The notes: generated from the sequence alone by a model not told the origin. A stretch of DNA of 34,547 bases from Panacagrimonas sp052387335 (GCA_052387335.1 JBQTJH010000007.1:1-34547), one strand, 5' to 3'. Positions 6,869 to 14,013 are shown, counted from the first letter of the stretch. Numbers and translations are program-made.

Positions 6869-6980
6869 AAAGAAAAGGCCCGGCGGATCGGGGAGGTCCG
6901 CCGGGCCAGCTTGCTCCGGCTTGGGGATGCCGGAACCCGTCCAGGGAGTGAGACGGGGAGCGAGGAAGGGAGGTCCGTCG
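6869..6980 (-). ncRNA. sX13-like small RNA with three C-rich loops
   Basis: The minus strand between polA and engB folds into three stem-loops in a row, each displaying a C-rich loop. SL1 (6957-6936) has stem CCCGTC/GACGGG and loop TCACTCCCTG. SL2 (6934-6915) has stem TCCGGC/GCCGGA and loop ATCCCCAA. SL3 (6907-6877) has an 11-base perfect stem with loop CCTCCCCGA and is followed by TTTTCTTT. The 5' part is unpaired and also contains CCTCCC. This matches what is known of sX13 of Xanthomonas: about 115 nt, downstream of polA, three stem-loops with C-rich loops that pair with G-rich ribosome binding sites. Pseudomonas ErsA and enteric Spot 42 occupy the same polA-engB interval. The 5' end is estimated, because only a weak promoter (TTGAAC near 7018, TATATC near 6992, spacer too long at 20) is visible. 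Confidence 0.72.
6870..6907 (-). terminator. Rho-independent terminator ending the polA-side transcript and sRNA
   Basis: An 11-base perfect stem (GGCCCGGCGGA / TCCGCCGGGCC) with a nine-base loop is followed on the minus strand by TTTTCTTT. It is the third stem-loop of the small RNA and would also stop readthrough from polA. It is the strongest terminator seen in the window. Confidence 0.85.
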
Positions 6981-7090
6981 CTCGTAGATATAGATGGCGA
7001 CCCCGCCGGAAAGTTCAAAGCATTTTGTTCCGCCGTGCAGAAATCGCGTCAGATTCCGGCAAACGACTGACTGGCCGCAGTTTTTATTTT

Positions 7091-9898
7091 TCAGCTGCTG
7101 GCGTGGCCAATCGCTGTATGAGCTGCGTCCCAGTTTTCGCCCACGCCATAGTCGGCAACCAGCGGCACCGACAGCGGGTGGATGCGGCACATGCGCGTGG
7201 CCAGCTCCGGCGCCAGCTGCGCGATCCGCGCGTGCGGCCCTTCGAATACCAGTTCATCGTGCACCTGCATGATCATGCGGATGTCCGGCGCGTTTTCATC
7301 CAGCCAGCGCTGCACATCGATCATGGCCAGCTTGATCAAATCAGCAGCGGTGCCCTGCAGCGGCGCGTTGATGGCGGTGCGCTCGGCGTACTGGCGCAGG
7401 CCCTGATTCTTCGAGCCGATGTTCGGCAGATACAGGCGCCGTCCGAACAGGGTCTCGACATAGCCGCGTTCATGCGCGGCGGCGCGCGTGCCGTCCATGT
7501 AGCGCTTCACGCCCGGATACCTGCCGAAGAAGCGGTCGATGGTGTCTTGCGCCTCACCGCGACCGATGCCGAGATTGCGCGCCAGGCCGAACGCCGAGAT
7601 GCCGTAGATCAAGCCAAAGTTCACCGCCTTGGCGGCGCGGCGCTGCTCGCTGCCCACTTCATCCAGAGGCAGTCCGAACACTTCGGCGGCGGTGGCCTGG
7701 TGGATATCGAGTCCGCGCGCGAAGGCATCGACCAGACGCTCGTCAGCGGAGAAATGCGCCATCAGGCGCAGCTCGATCTGCGAGTAGTCGATGGACAGCA
7801 GCGCGCAGCCGTCCTCGGCGATGAAGGCCTGGCGGATGCGGCGACCCTCGGCGGTCCGCACCGGAATGTTCTGCAGGTTCGGGTCCTGCGAGGACAGCCG
7901 CCCGGTGGCCGCCACCGCCTGGTGATAGCTGGTGTGGATGCGCCCGGTACGCGGATTGACCGCGGTCGGCAATTGCTCGGTATAGGTCGAGCGCAGCTTC
8001 TGCATGCCGCGCCAATCCAGAATCAGGCGCGGCAAGGGGTGCTCCGCCGCCAGCACCTCCAGCACATCTTCGGCGGTGGACGGATCGCCCTTCGGTGTTT
8101 TGCTGACCACGCGCAGACCCAGCTGCTTGAACAGGATTTCCTGTAGCTGCTTGGGCGAACCCAGATTGAACTCACCGTTGGCGACGCGGAAGGCCTCGGC
8201 CTGGATCTCGTCCATGCGGCCGGCCAGTTCCACGCTGATGCGATTGAGCAAGGGCACATCGACGCGCACGCCGGTGCGTTCCACCTGGGTCAGCACCGGC
8301 ACCAGCGGCATCTCGATGGTTTCGAATACGCGCTTGAGTTCGGGAATCTCCACCAGCCGCGGATACAGCGCCTGATGCAGGCGCAGGGTGATGTCGGCGT
8401 CTTCTGCCGAATATTCAGCCGCCTTGTCCAGCGCGACCTGGTTGAACGTGAGCTGGTTCTTGCCCTTGCCGGCGACGTCGGCAAACGCAATGGTCTTATG
8501 GCCGAGATATTTCTCCGCCAAGGTGTCCATGTCGTGGCGATTGCCGGCGGCATCGAGCACATAGCTTTCGAGCATGGTGTCGTAGGCCACACCGCGCACC
8601 GCAATGCCGTGACGCGCCAGCACATTCAAGTCGTACTTCAGATGCTGTCCAACCTTGGGCTTGGCCGGATCTTCGAGCACGGCCTTCAGTCGCGTGCGCA
8701 CCGTCTCCAGGGAGAGCTGCTCGGGCGCGCCGAGATAGTTGTGCGCCACCGGCACATACCAGCCGTGGCCTTCCTCAATCGCAAACGAGAAGCCGACCAG
8801 ACCAGCCTGATTGGAGTCGAGTGCATCGGTTTCGGTATCGACGCAGATCAGGGTTGCCGCTTCGAGTTTGCGCGCCATGTTTTCGAGCGCGACTTCGTCG
8901 AGCACGAGCACAACTTGGGTACGCTCAGACCCTGGCCCTGTCCCCTCGGGAGAGACTTGGGCGAGGGCGCCTGGAAGTGGAGCGATGTTGCCGCTCTGCG
9001 AGCCCCTCACCCCTGCCCCTCTCCCGGCGGGAGAGGGGTTTGAAATCCCTGTGTCTGCGCTGCGCCGGCCCATGCCGAGCCGCGCGTGAAAGGCTTCGAG
9101 CAGCGCTTCGTCGGCGCCGCGCGGAGTCAGGTCTTCCGGCGTGAAGGACAACTCCAGCGCGGTACGAATCGTGGCCAGATCCTTGGCGCGCGGTAGCACC
9201 ACATCGACACAGGCACGCAGGTTTTCACCGAGCTTGCCCTTGATGCTGGGCGCAGCGGCGATGACCGCGTCCAGCGAACCATGTTCTGCAATGAGTTTGG
9301 CCGCGGTCTTCTCGCCCACGCCGGGCACGCCGGGAATGTTGTCGCTGGCGTCGCCCATCAAGGCGAGGTAGTCGACGATGCGCAGCGGCGGCACGCCAAA
9401 TTTTTCCTGCACACCGGCCGGGTCCATGCGCCGATTCTTCATGGTGTCGAGTAGGTGGACGTTCGCGGTGACCAGCTGCGCCATGTCCTTGTCGCCGGTG
9501 ACGATCAGCACGTCCTGCCCCTTGGCCGCGGCCTGCGTTGCCAAGGTGCCGATCACATCATCAGCCTCCACGCCAGGAATCTGCAGCACCTTGAGGCCCA
9601 TGGCCTCACACAGCTCGATGACCAGCGGAAACTGCGTCTTCAGATCTTCCGGCGTCGCGCCACGATTGGCCTTGTACTCGGGATAGATGTCTTCGCGAAA
9701 CGTCTTGCCGGGCGGATCAAACACCACCGCCAGACTCTGCGGCGCGTAGTCCTTGATCAGACGCGTGAGCATGTTGCGCATGCCGAACACGGCGCCGGTC
9801 GGCGTGCCGTCCGGTGAGGTCAAGGGCGGCAGCGCATGAAACGCACGAAACAGCCAGTTGCTGCCGTCGATCAGAATCAGCGGATGGGACGTCGACAT
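7091..9898 (-). CDS. polA: DNA polymerase I
   Basis: DNA polymerase I fills gaps, removes RNA primers and repairs DNA. The 935-residue protein has all three activities. The 5'-3' exonuclease domain (residues 1-275) has LIDGSNWLFRAFH, VEADDVIG, VTGDKDM and GDASDNIPGVPGVG. The 3'-5' proofreading domain starts near 327 with VDTETDALDS (354-358), GQHLKYD and YSAEDADIT, so its metal ligands are intact. The polymerase domain has motif A (DYSQIELR), motif B (KAVNFGLIYG) and motif C (MQVHDELVFE). Residues about 285-325, between the two nuclease domains, are encoded by an inserted palindromic repeat and read SNPSPAGRGAGVRG and so on. ATG at 9898 shares one base with the hipA stop (TAATG), with no ribosome binding site of its own visible. 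The sRNA gene follows. Confidence 0.97.
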   Translation of the reverse strand: MSTSHPLILIDGSNWLFRAFHALPPLTSPDGTPTGAVFGMRNMLTRLIKDYAPQSLAVVFDPPGKTFREDIYPEYKANRGATPEDLKTQFPLVIELCEAMGLKVLQIPGVEADDVIGTLATQAAAKGQDVLIVTGDKDMAQLVTANVHLLDTMKNRRMDPAGVQEKFGVPPLRIVDYLALMGDASDNIPGVPGVGEKTAAKLIAEHGSLDAVIAAAPSIKGKLGENLRACVDVVLPRAKDLATIRTALELSFTPEDLTPRGADEALLEAFHARLGMGRRSADTGISNPSPAGRGAGVRGSQSGNIAPLPGALAQVSPEGTGPGSERTQVVLVLDEVALENMARKLEAATLICVDTETDALDSNQAGLVGFSFAIEEGHGWYVPVAHNYLGAPEQLSLETVRTRLKAVLEDPAKPKVGQHLKYDLNVLARHGIAVRGVAYDTMLESYVLDAAGNRHDMDTLAEKYLGHKTIAFADVAGKGKNQLTFNQVALDKAAEYSAEDADITLRLHQALYPRLVEIPELKRVFETIEMPLVPVLTQVERTGVRVDVPLLNRISVELAGRMDEIQAEAFRVANGEFNLGSPKQLQEILFKQLGLRVVSKTPKGDPSTAEDVLEVLAAEHPLPRLILDWRGMQKLRSTYTEQLPTAVNPRTGRIHTSYHQAVAATGRLSSQDPNLQNIPVRTAEGRRIRQAFIAEDGCALLSIDYSQIELRLMAHFSADERLVDAFARGLDIHQATAAEVFGLPLDEVGSEQRRAAKAVNFGLIYGISAFGLARNLGIGRGEAQDTIDRFFGRYPGVKRYMDGTRAAAHERGYVETLFGRRLYLPNIGSKNQGLRQYAERTAINAPLQGTAADLIKLAMIDVQRWLDENAPDIRMIMQVHDELVFEGPHARIAQLAPELATRMCRIHPLSVPLVADYGVGENWDAAHTAIGHASS
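8934..9041. repeat. Palindromic repeat doublet inserted in-frame in polA
   Basis: The right part contains a perfect ten-base palindrome (CCCCTCTCCC, GGC, GGGAGAGGGG; 9016-9038) preceded by AGCCCCTCACCCCTGC. The left part (8937-8970) holds a diverged inverted copy with CCCCTCGGGAGAGACTTGGG and GCGAGGGC. The whole resembles the GGGAGAGGGG-type intergenic repeats that are widespread in proteobacterial genomes. Here it lies inside polA and stays in frame, adding about 36-40 Gly/Pro/Ser-rich residues to the linker between the two nuclease domains. It is not a terminator, because no T-run follows in either direction. Confidence 0.78.
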
Positions 9899-11229
9899 TA
9901 TTTTTTCGGAGGCACGTCGGCAAGGCCCAGATTGGCGGACTTCAGCAAATCAAGCTGAGGCAGCTCCGCTTCACGCATTTTTTGCAGCGCTTTGAGCCTG
10001 GCCAGGATAATTTCAATGGTCTTGAAGGTGTCGGGCAGGTCTAACGATATCCGTTTCATGGTCACGTTCGTGCCTCTCGAAACCATACCGGAGACGGTGG
10101 TCAGTGCATCGCGCACAAAGCGCTTGTTTAGATTCGCCTCTCCTGCAAACGCATCCCAGTTTCGCATCGTCATGTAGCGAGCCGACCTTGCCCCGCCGAT
10201 CTTCATGGCGAAACGCTCGTCCAACCGCGCGTCCGCCGCAGTGCAAATCAGATCGTAGAACGGTGCCAGCCTCACCTCGCCATCGACGTATAGAAGAGAA
10301 AGATTTTTCGCGTGCGCGTCATGATTTCCAATCAAAAAATTGAAAATGGTCCAGTGCAAAAGTCGCTGCAAATCCAAGACTGAGTGGGTACAGACTCGTC
10401 GTACCAAGTCGAAGCATTGCGCGAGACCGGGGCCGCCCTCATTTTCATATTTACGCGACGCAGGCACTCCCAATGCTTGACAAAAATCCTCTTGATGCAA
10501 GCGCTCGAGTTGGCCGTTGACGGGGTTGCGTCTGCGGTCATACCGCTCGACCACGTACAGCCTCGGCACTGGCTCGGTCCAGCAATCCGGCACGCCGAGT
10601 CCGCACTCTTTTGCCAGTGACATGCAGAACGTCTCGTTCTCGACACTGTCAGGAAATTCGCGAATGGGCGGCTTTAGGATATGCGTGCTGATCTGGCCAG
10701 CCGCGGGCTTGATCCAATCGTCTGCCGCCTTGCATAAGGCCAGCTTTGCCTGCGCTCCAGCCAAAGACAGACGCACGCCGGTTTCACCGGTCAACAGCGG
10801 CCGCGCGAGTAGCCCGGCCGCGAGTGCGGCGAGTTGTTCACGGTCGATGAACTCACTCTTGGGTCGTGGCAGCTGCGGCGGCATTGCATCGGGCACTTCC
10901 AGACTCAAGGCGCCAGCACAGTCGCCGCCGATCGCTTCGAGCAATGCGTAGTGATTCCGCTCCGAGATCTTTAGCGCGCGGCTGATGCTATTGCGCACAT
11001 CGCCCTCAGGAAGCAGGTTGGCAAAAAAAGCCTCGACGACCGGCCCTTCGTGCGCCTCTGCATGCAAAGGCAGGCTCTGTGAGATCGCCAGCGGTCTTGG
11101 CTTCGCGATCCACTCGGGGTGATAGTCAAACACCATCACTCCGGCGCGCTGCCATAAAGCTCCGCAGCACTGGCCATTGAGCGTCACGTTCAGACGCTGC
11201 GGGGGCCAGTGATCGGGCGGGCTGCTCAT
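9898..11229 (-). CDS. hipA: HipA-type serine/threonine kinase toxin
   Basis: HipA toxins phosphorylate a target, glutamyl-tRNA synthetase in E. coli, and so stop growth and promote persistence. The 443-residue length is normal. The N-terminal subdomain has FANLLPEGDVRNSIS. The regulatory loop LSLAGAQAK places S155 where E. coli has the autophosphorylated Ser150. The catalytic motif GNHDAHAKN gives D304, and APFYDL gives the metal-binding D326. All key residues are intact, so the kinase should be active. It overlaps hipB by four bases (ATGA) and polA by one base (TAATG). The DNA is visibly richer in A and T than its neighbours (for example 10290-10350), which suggests recent acquisition. The target is not known from sequence. 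Confidence 0.93.
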   Translation of the reverse strand: MSSPPDHWPPQRLNVTLNGQCCGALWQRAGVMVFDYHPEWIAKPRPLAISQSLPLHAEAHEGPVVEAFFANLLPEGDVRNSISRALKISERNHYALLEAIGGDCAGALSLEVPDAMPPQLPRPKSEFIDREQLAALAAGLLARPLLTGETGVRLSLAGAQAKLALCKAADDWIKPAAGQISTHILKPPIREFPDSVENETFCMSLAKECGLGVPDCWTEPVPRLYVVERYDRRRNPVNGQLERLHQEDFCQALGVPASRKYENEGGPGLAQCFDLVRRVCTHSVLDLQRLLHWTIFNFLIGNHDAHAKNLSLLYVDGEVRLAPFYDLICTAADARLDERFAMKIGGARSARYMTMRNWDAFAGEANLNKRFVRDALTTVSGMVSRGTNVTMKRISLDLPDTFKTIEIILARLKALQKMREAELPQLDLLKSANLGLADVPPKK

Positions 11230-11501
11230 TGCGCGTCCGATGTAACGCTCGCGGGTGCAGACGGCCAGACCAAGGAACGGTCGTGAGCCAGCAGCTCGAT
11301 GCCCAGAACCGTCAATACTTGGGAAACGTGCTGGAAACTCACGCTCGGTTTGCCGCGCTCGAATTCGGACAGGAAACGCAGACCCACGCCACTTACGCCA
11401 GCCAACTGCCTTTGCGTGTATCCACGTGCTTGCCTGAGCGTACGGACGTATTCGCCCAAATGCTCGAAGTGCGCTTCTTTACCGCGAATACAGAACTGCA
11501 T
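11226..11501 (-). CDS. hipB: HipB-type antitoxin and repressor
   Basis: HipB neutralises HipA and represses the operon. The 91-residue protein holds one XRE helix-turn-helix domain, about residues 13-70: LGEYVRTLRQARGYTQRQLA, then SGVGLRFLSEFERGKPSVSF and HVSQVLTVLGIEL. Its stop overlaps the hipA start as ATGA, so the toxin is made by coupling. ATG at 11501 was chosen because the family is this short and GAGCG lies just upstream as a weak ribosome binding site. Upstream is a good promoter flanked by palindromic sites (11516-11628) that this protein probably binds. Confidence 0.92.
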   Translation of the reverse strand: MQFCIRGKEAHFEHLGEYVRTLRQARGYTQRQLAGVSGVGLRFLSEFERGKPSVSFQHVSQVLTVLGIELLAHDRSLVWPSAPASVTSDAQ

Positions 11502-11515
11502 GGACGCTCATTTAA

Positions 11516-11529
11516 TTCCCGAACGGGAA
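11516..11529. promoter_or_regulatory. hipBA operator O1 (TTCCCGAACGGGAA)
   Basis: A perfect inverted repeat of six bases around a two-base centre lies between the -10 element and the hipB start codon. A repressor bound here would cover the transcription start. The same pattern occurs twice more upstream at about 50-base steps. HipB binding is inferred from the position. Confidence 0.7.
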
Positions 11530-11530
11530 A

Positions 11531-11558
11531 ATTATGACTTGATTCAAAAAAAACTCAA
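11531..11558 (-). promoter_or_regulatory. hipBA promoter
   Basis: On the minus strand TTGAGT (11558-11553) and CATAAT (11536-11531) are separated by 16 bases and match the sigma-70 consensus well. Operator O1 lies directly downstream and O2 directly upstream, the layout expected of an autorepressed toxin-antitoxin promoter. This promoter probably also serves polA, which follows hipA with a one-base overlap. Confidence 0.7.
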
Positions 11559-11564
11559 TGGAAC

Positions 11565-11578
11565 ACCCCTTTCGGGAA
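11565..11578. promoter_or_regulatory. hipBA operator O2, degenerate
   Basis: ACCCCTTTCGGGAA matches TTCCCGTTCGGGAA at 11 of 14 positions, with the right half perfect. It starts 49 bases from O1 and ends six bases upstream of the -35 element. It is a weaker copy of the same dyad and is believed mainly because of its regular spacing. Confidence 0.55.
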
Positions 11579-11609
11579 TCTATATTGAGGTTTCCTCATC
11601 CAGAGACCA

Positions 11610-12878
11610 TTACGTTCCCGTTCGGGATTGGGGCAAGAGGCTCTCGCCACGCACCATATCTTCAAAAGTCTCGCGTCTGCGCACCAGATGCGCCTGCGCG
11701 CCATCCACCATCACCTCGGCCGCACGACCACGCGTGTTGTAGTTGCTGGACATGACAAAGCCGTAGGCGCCGGCGGTGCGCACCGCGAGCAGATCGCCCT
11801 CGGCAATCGCCAGTTCGCGATCCTTGCCCAGCCAGTCGCCGGTCTCGCATACGGGACCCACGATGTCGTAGGTGGCGCGCGTCGCGCTGTGGTTTTCGCG
11901 CACCGGTACGATGTCCATCCAGGCCTGGTACAGCGAAGGTCGCAGCAGATCATTCATGGCCGCGTCCACCACGGCGAAATGCTTGGTCTCGCCATGCTTG
12001 ATCAGCTCAACCCGCATCACCAGGATGCCGGCGTTGCCGGCAATGGCGCGGCCCGGCTCGGTCATGACCTTGAGATTCCTTCCGTCGAGCTTGGGCAAAA
12101 AGGCACGCGCCCAGTCGGCAGGCTCGGTCGGTTGCTCGTCGCGATAGCGCACGCCCAGACCACCACCGACATCGATGTGGTCGAAGCTCACGCCCTTGGC
12201 CGCGAGCCGGTCGACCAGCGCCAGCACGCGATCCAGTGCGTCCAGATAGGGCGAGACGTCCAGCAGCTGCGAGCCGATGTGGCTGGCGATGCCGCTGATG
12301 TGGACGCCGTGCATGCTCGCCGCTTCCAAATACAGACGCTCGGCCGTCATCAAGTCCACGCCGAATTTGTTCTGCTTGAGCCCGGTGGAGATGTAGGGAT
12401 GGGTTTTGGCGTCAACGTCCGGATTCACCCGCAGCGCGATGTGCGCGCGCAGATTCAATGACTGCGCGATGCGATCCAGCAGACGCAGCTCGGATTCCGA
12501 CTCCACGTTGAACGTACCCACGCGCTGTTCGAGCGCGAAGCGCAGCTCGTCCGCGGTCTTGCCCACGCCGGAGAACACGACCTTGGCAGGATCGCCGCCC
12601 GCGGCCAGCACGCGCCTGAGCTCGCCGGCGGACACGATGTCGAAGCCGCTGCCGAGCTTGGCCAGCACGCCGAGCACGGCGAGATTGGAATTGGCCTTGA
12701 CCGCGTAGCAGACCTGATGCGGTACCGATGCCAGCGCGTTATCGAACGCGCGGTAATGCCGCTCCAGGGTGGCGCGTGAATAGATGTAGCAGGGCGTGCC
12801 GAAACGCTGGGCAATATCGGCGACGCGGACCTGTTCGGCGTACAGCTCGCCGTCGCGGGTGTTGAAGAAGTCGGTCAC
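11610..12878 (-). CDS. lysA: Diaminopimelate decarboxylase
   Basis: LysA removes carbon dioxide from meso-diaminopimelate in the last step of lysine synthesis, using pyridoxal phosphate. The 422-residue length fits the family. The PLP lysine is K61 in CYAVKANSN. Other motifs are FDIVSAGEL, GLKQNKFGVD, ASHIGSQ, the phosphate-binding DVGGGLGVRY, MTEPGRAIAGN, and VGPVCETGDWL with the active-site Cys from the partner subunit. ATG at 12878 overlaps the lptM stop as ATGA. The last six residues (QSRTGT) extend past the usual family ending and are encoded by the third hipBA-type operator, so the end of the gene may have been remade when hipBA arrived. It is first transcribed from the lptM promoter. 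Confidence 0.96.
   Translation of the reverse strand: MTDFFNTRDGELYAEQVRVADIAQRFGTPCYIYSRATLERHYRAFDNALASVPHQVCYAVKANSNLAVLGVLAKLGSGFDIVSAGELRRVLAAGGDPAKVVFSGVGKTADELRFALEQRVGTFNVESESELRLLDRIAQSLNLRAHIALRVNPDVDAKTHPYISTGLKQNKFGVDLMTAERLYLEAASMHGVHISGIASHIGSQLLDVSPYLDALDRVLALVDRLAAKGVSFDHIDVGGGLGVRYRDEQPTEPADWARAFLPKLDGRNLKVMTEPGRAIAGNAGILVMRVELIKHGETKHFAVVDAAMNDLLRPSLYQAWMDIVPVRENHSATRATYDIVGPVCETGDWLGKDRELAIAEGDLLAVRTAGAYGFVMSSNYNTRGRAAEVMVDGAQAHLVRRRETFEDMVRGESLLPQSRTGT
11615..11628. promoter_or_regulatory. hipBA operator O3 inside the 3' end of lysA
   Basis: TTCCCGTTCGGGAT is the same dyad as O1, with one mismatch at its end. It starts 50 bases from O2 and lies within the last codons of lysA. 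Because O1, O2 and O3 are evenly spaced, HipB dimers could join across them by looping or wrapping, as E. coli HipB does on its operators. This is inference. Confidence 0.6.
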
Positions 12879-13075
12879 GGCTGAGCAGGAGGCGAGGCTT
12901 GGTCGGGGACGGTGGACTCGGCGTCCTCGTCTTCAGCATTCGGCGCTTCAGACGGTGGCACGACCACCGGCACGGGCACCGGCTTGGGCGTGGGTGCAGA
13001 GCCGGGCCGGTAGAGATCACCGGACTGGCCGCAGGCCGCGAGCAGAAGGATCAGAGAGCAGAACGCGAAGCGCAT
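12875..13075 (-). CDS. lptM: LPS translocon maturation lipoprotein LptM (YifL family)
   Basis: LptM is a small outer-membrane lipoprotein that helps the LptD/E translocon mature. The start chosen is ATG 13075, giving 66 residues; ATG 13084 three codons earlier is also possible. The signal peptide RFAFCSLILLLAAC ends in the lipobox LAAC, and the mature protein begins CGQSGDLYRPG, the family's CGxxGxLYxP signature. A proline and acidic-rich tail follows. Its stop overlaps lysA, and the pairing lptM-lysA is common in gammaproteobacteria. A TAGAAT element on the minus strand near 13129 could be the -10 of its promoter. Confidence 0.85.
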   Translation of the reverse strand: MRFAFCSLILLLAACGQSGDLYRPGSAPTPKPVPVPVVVPPSEAPNAEDEDAESTVPDQASPPAQP

Positions 13076-13087
13076 AGAGAGCATTTG

Positions 13088-13105
13088 TTCCCGCCTGCGC
13101 GGGAA
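13088..13105. repeat. Short hairpin repeat upstream of lptM
   Basis: TTCCCGCCTGCGCGGGAA is a perfect seven-base inverted repeat with a four-base loop, 12 bases upstream of the lptM start. It resembles the short TTCCCGC...GCGGGAAT repeats that are scattered in many proteobacterial genomes. Its arms share TTCCCG/CGGGAA with the hipBA operators, but the central spacing is six rather than two bases. Confidence 0.5.
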
Positions 13106-13150
13106 TCCATTAAGTTGCCGCCCATTCTATCCGCCACCCGCCCCGCCCCC

Positions 13151-13828
13151 ATGAAGCTCGTGCAGACCGACACCGCCGTCATCGTTGAACCGTCCGCCAC
13201 GGCACGCGCCTGCGTCATCTGGATGCACGGACTGGGCGCCGACGGTCATGACTTCGTCCCCATCGTCCGGGAACTGGGGCTGGCGGACGACGCCGGGGTG
13301 CGCTTCATCTTTCCGCACGCACCGGTTCGACCGGTGACGCTCAACGGCGGCATGCCGATGCGTGCGTGGTACGACATCCAGTCGCTGGACCGCAAAGGGC
13401 GACAGGATGAAGCCGGCATCCGCGAATCAGAAGCGCGGATCCGCGGCCTGATCGAGCAACAGCATGCCGAGGGCGTCGCGTTCAATCGCATCGTCATCGC
13501 CGGCTTTTCCCAGGGCGGTGCCATCGCCCTGCACACCGCACTGCGCTACCCCGAACGGCTGGCCGGTTTGATGGCCTTGTCCACGTATCTGCCGCTAGCT
13601 GACACGCTCATCACCGAGGCCGCGAGCATCAATCGCACGCTCCCCATCCTCATGTGTCATGGCCAGCACGACGCGGTGCTGCCGCTGGAACTGGGCCAGT
13701 GGAGTCGCGACCAGCTCAAGGCCATGGAGTATCCGGTGGAGTGGAAGGCCTACCCGATGGCGCACGAGGTATGCATGGAACAGATCGAGCATATCGGCGC
13801 CTGGATCACGGCGCGGCTCGAGCCCTAG
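13151..13828 (+). CDS. Carboxylesterase/phospholipase, alpha/beta hydrolase (PF02230 type)
   Basis: This cytoplasmic serine hydrolase of 225 residues is related to Pseudomonas carboxylesterase II (EstB) and to acyl-protein thioesterases. It cleaves short-chain esters; the natural substrate is unknown. The oxyanion region is WMHGLGADGHDF. The catalytic triad is S120 in GFSQGG, D174 in HGQHDAVLP and H205 in YPMAHEV. PHAPVRPVTLNGGMPMRAWY is the family-specific loop. ATG at 13151 was chosen because the fold begins just after it; the open frame upstream overlaps lptM on the other strand. It is divergent from lptM and its end overlaps the next minus-strand gene by four bases. Confidence 0.92.
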   Translation: MKLVQTDTAVIVEPSATARACVIWMHGLGADGHDFVPIVRELGLADDAGVRFIFPHAPVRPVTLNGGMPMRAWYDIQSLDRKGRQDEAGIRESEARIRGLIEQQHAEGVAFNRIVIAGFSQGGAIALHTALRYPERLAGLMALSTYLPLADTLITEAASINRTLPILMCHGQHDAVLPLELGQWSRDQLKAMEYPVEWKAYPMAHEVCMEQIEHIGAWITARLEP

Positions 13829-14013
13829 TCGTTTTCTGCCTGAGCGTCCAAGGTCCAACGCTCATCGTCCTCGCTGACGTGCAAGGCCATCAGGATCGGA
13901 TGGCAACAGACCGAGCAGTCTTCCGTGTACGTCTGCGACCCGGCCGACAAGTCCACGTCGACCACGATGGTTTCCCAGCAGTAGGGGCAGGTCACCTCAG
14001 CTTCTTCGAGCAT
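13825..14013 (-). CDS. CPXCG-motif cysteine-rich protein
   Basis: This 62-residue protein of unknown function carries two Cys pairs in a zinc-ribbon layout: CPYCW near residues 9-13 and CSVCCHP near 36-42. This fits the small CPXCG family. The start is ATG 14013, immediately before the acidic stretch MLEEAEVTCPYC; the longer upstream frame overlaps hemW and is not used. It begins seven bases after the hemW stop, so it is the last gene of the rph-rdgB-hemW operon. Zinc binding is inferred from the motif. Confidence 0.82.
   Translation of the reverse strand: MLEEAEVTCPYCWETIVVDVDLSAGSQTYTEDCSVCCHPILMALHVSEDDERWTLDAQAEND

Noticed and set aside
6845..8146. Open frame of 433 codons on the plus strand across the sRNA region and the end of polA
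   Set aside because: It crosses the terminator and the polA polymerase motifs on the other strand and has no domain of its own.
9016..9038. Perfect ten-base palindrome in polA as a terminator
   Set aside because: No T-run follows on either strand and the polA frame is complete across it; it fits a repeat element better.
11516..11628. Three repeated 14-base units at regular 50-base steps as a small CRISPR array
   Set aside because: The units are too short, one is degenerate, one lies in lysA, and the spacers contain the hipBA promoter. No cas gene is near.
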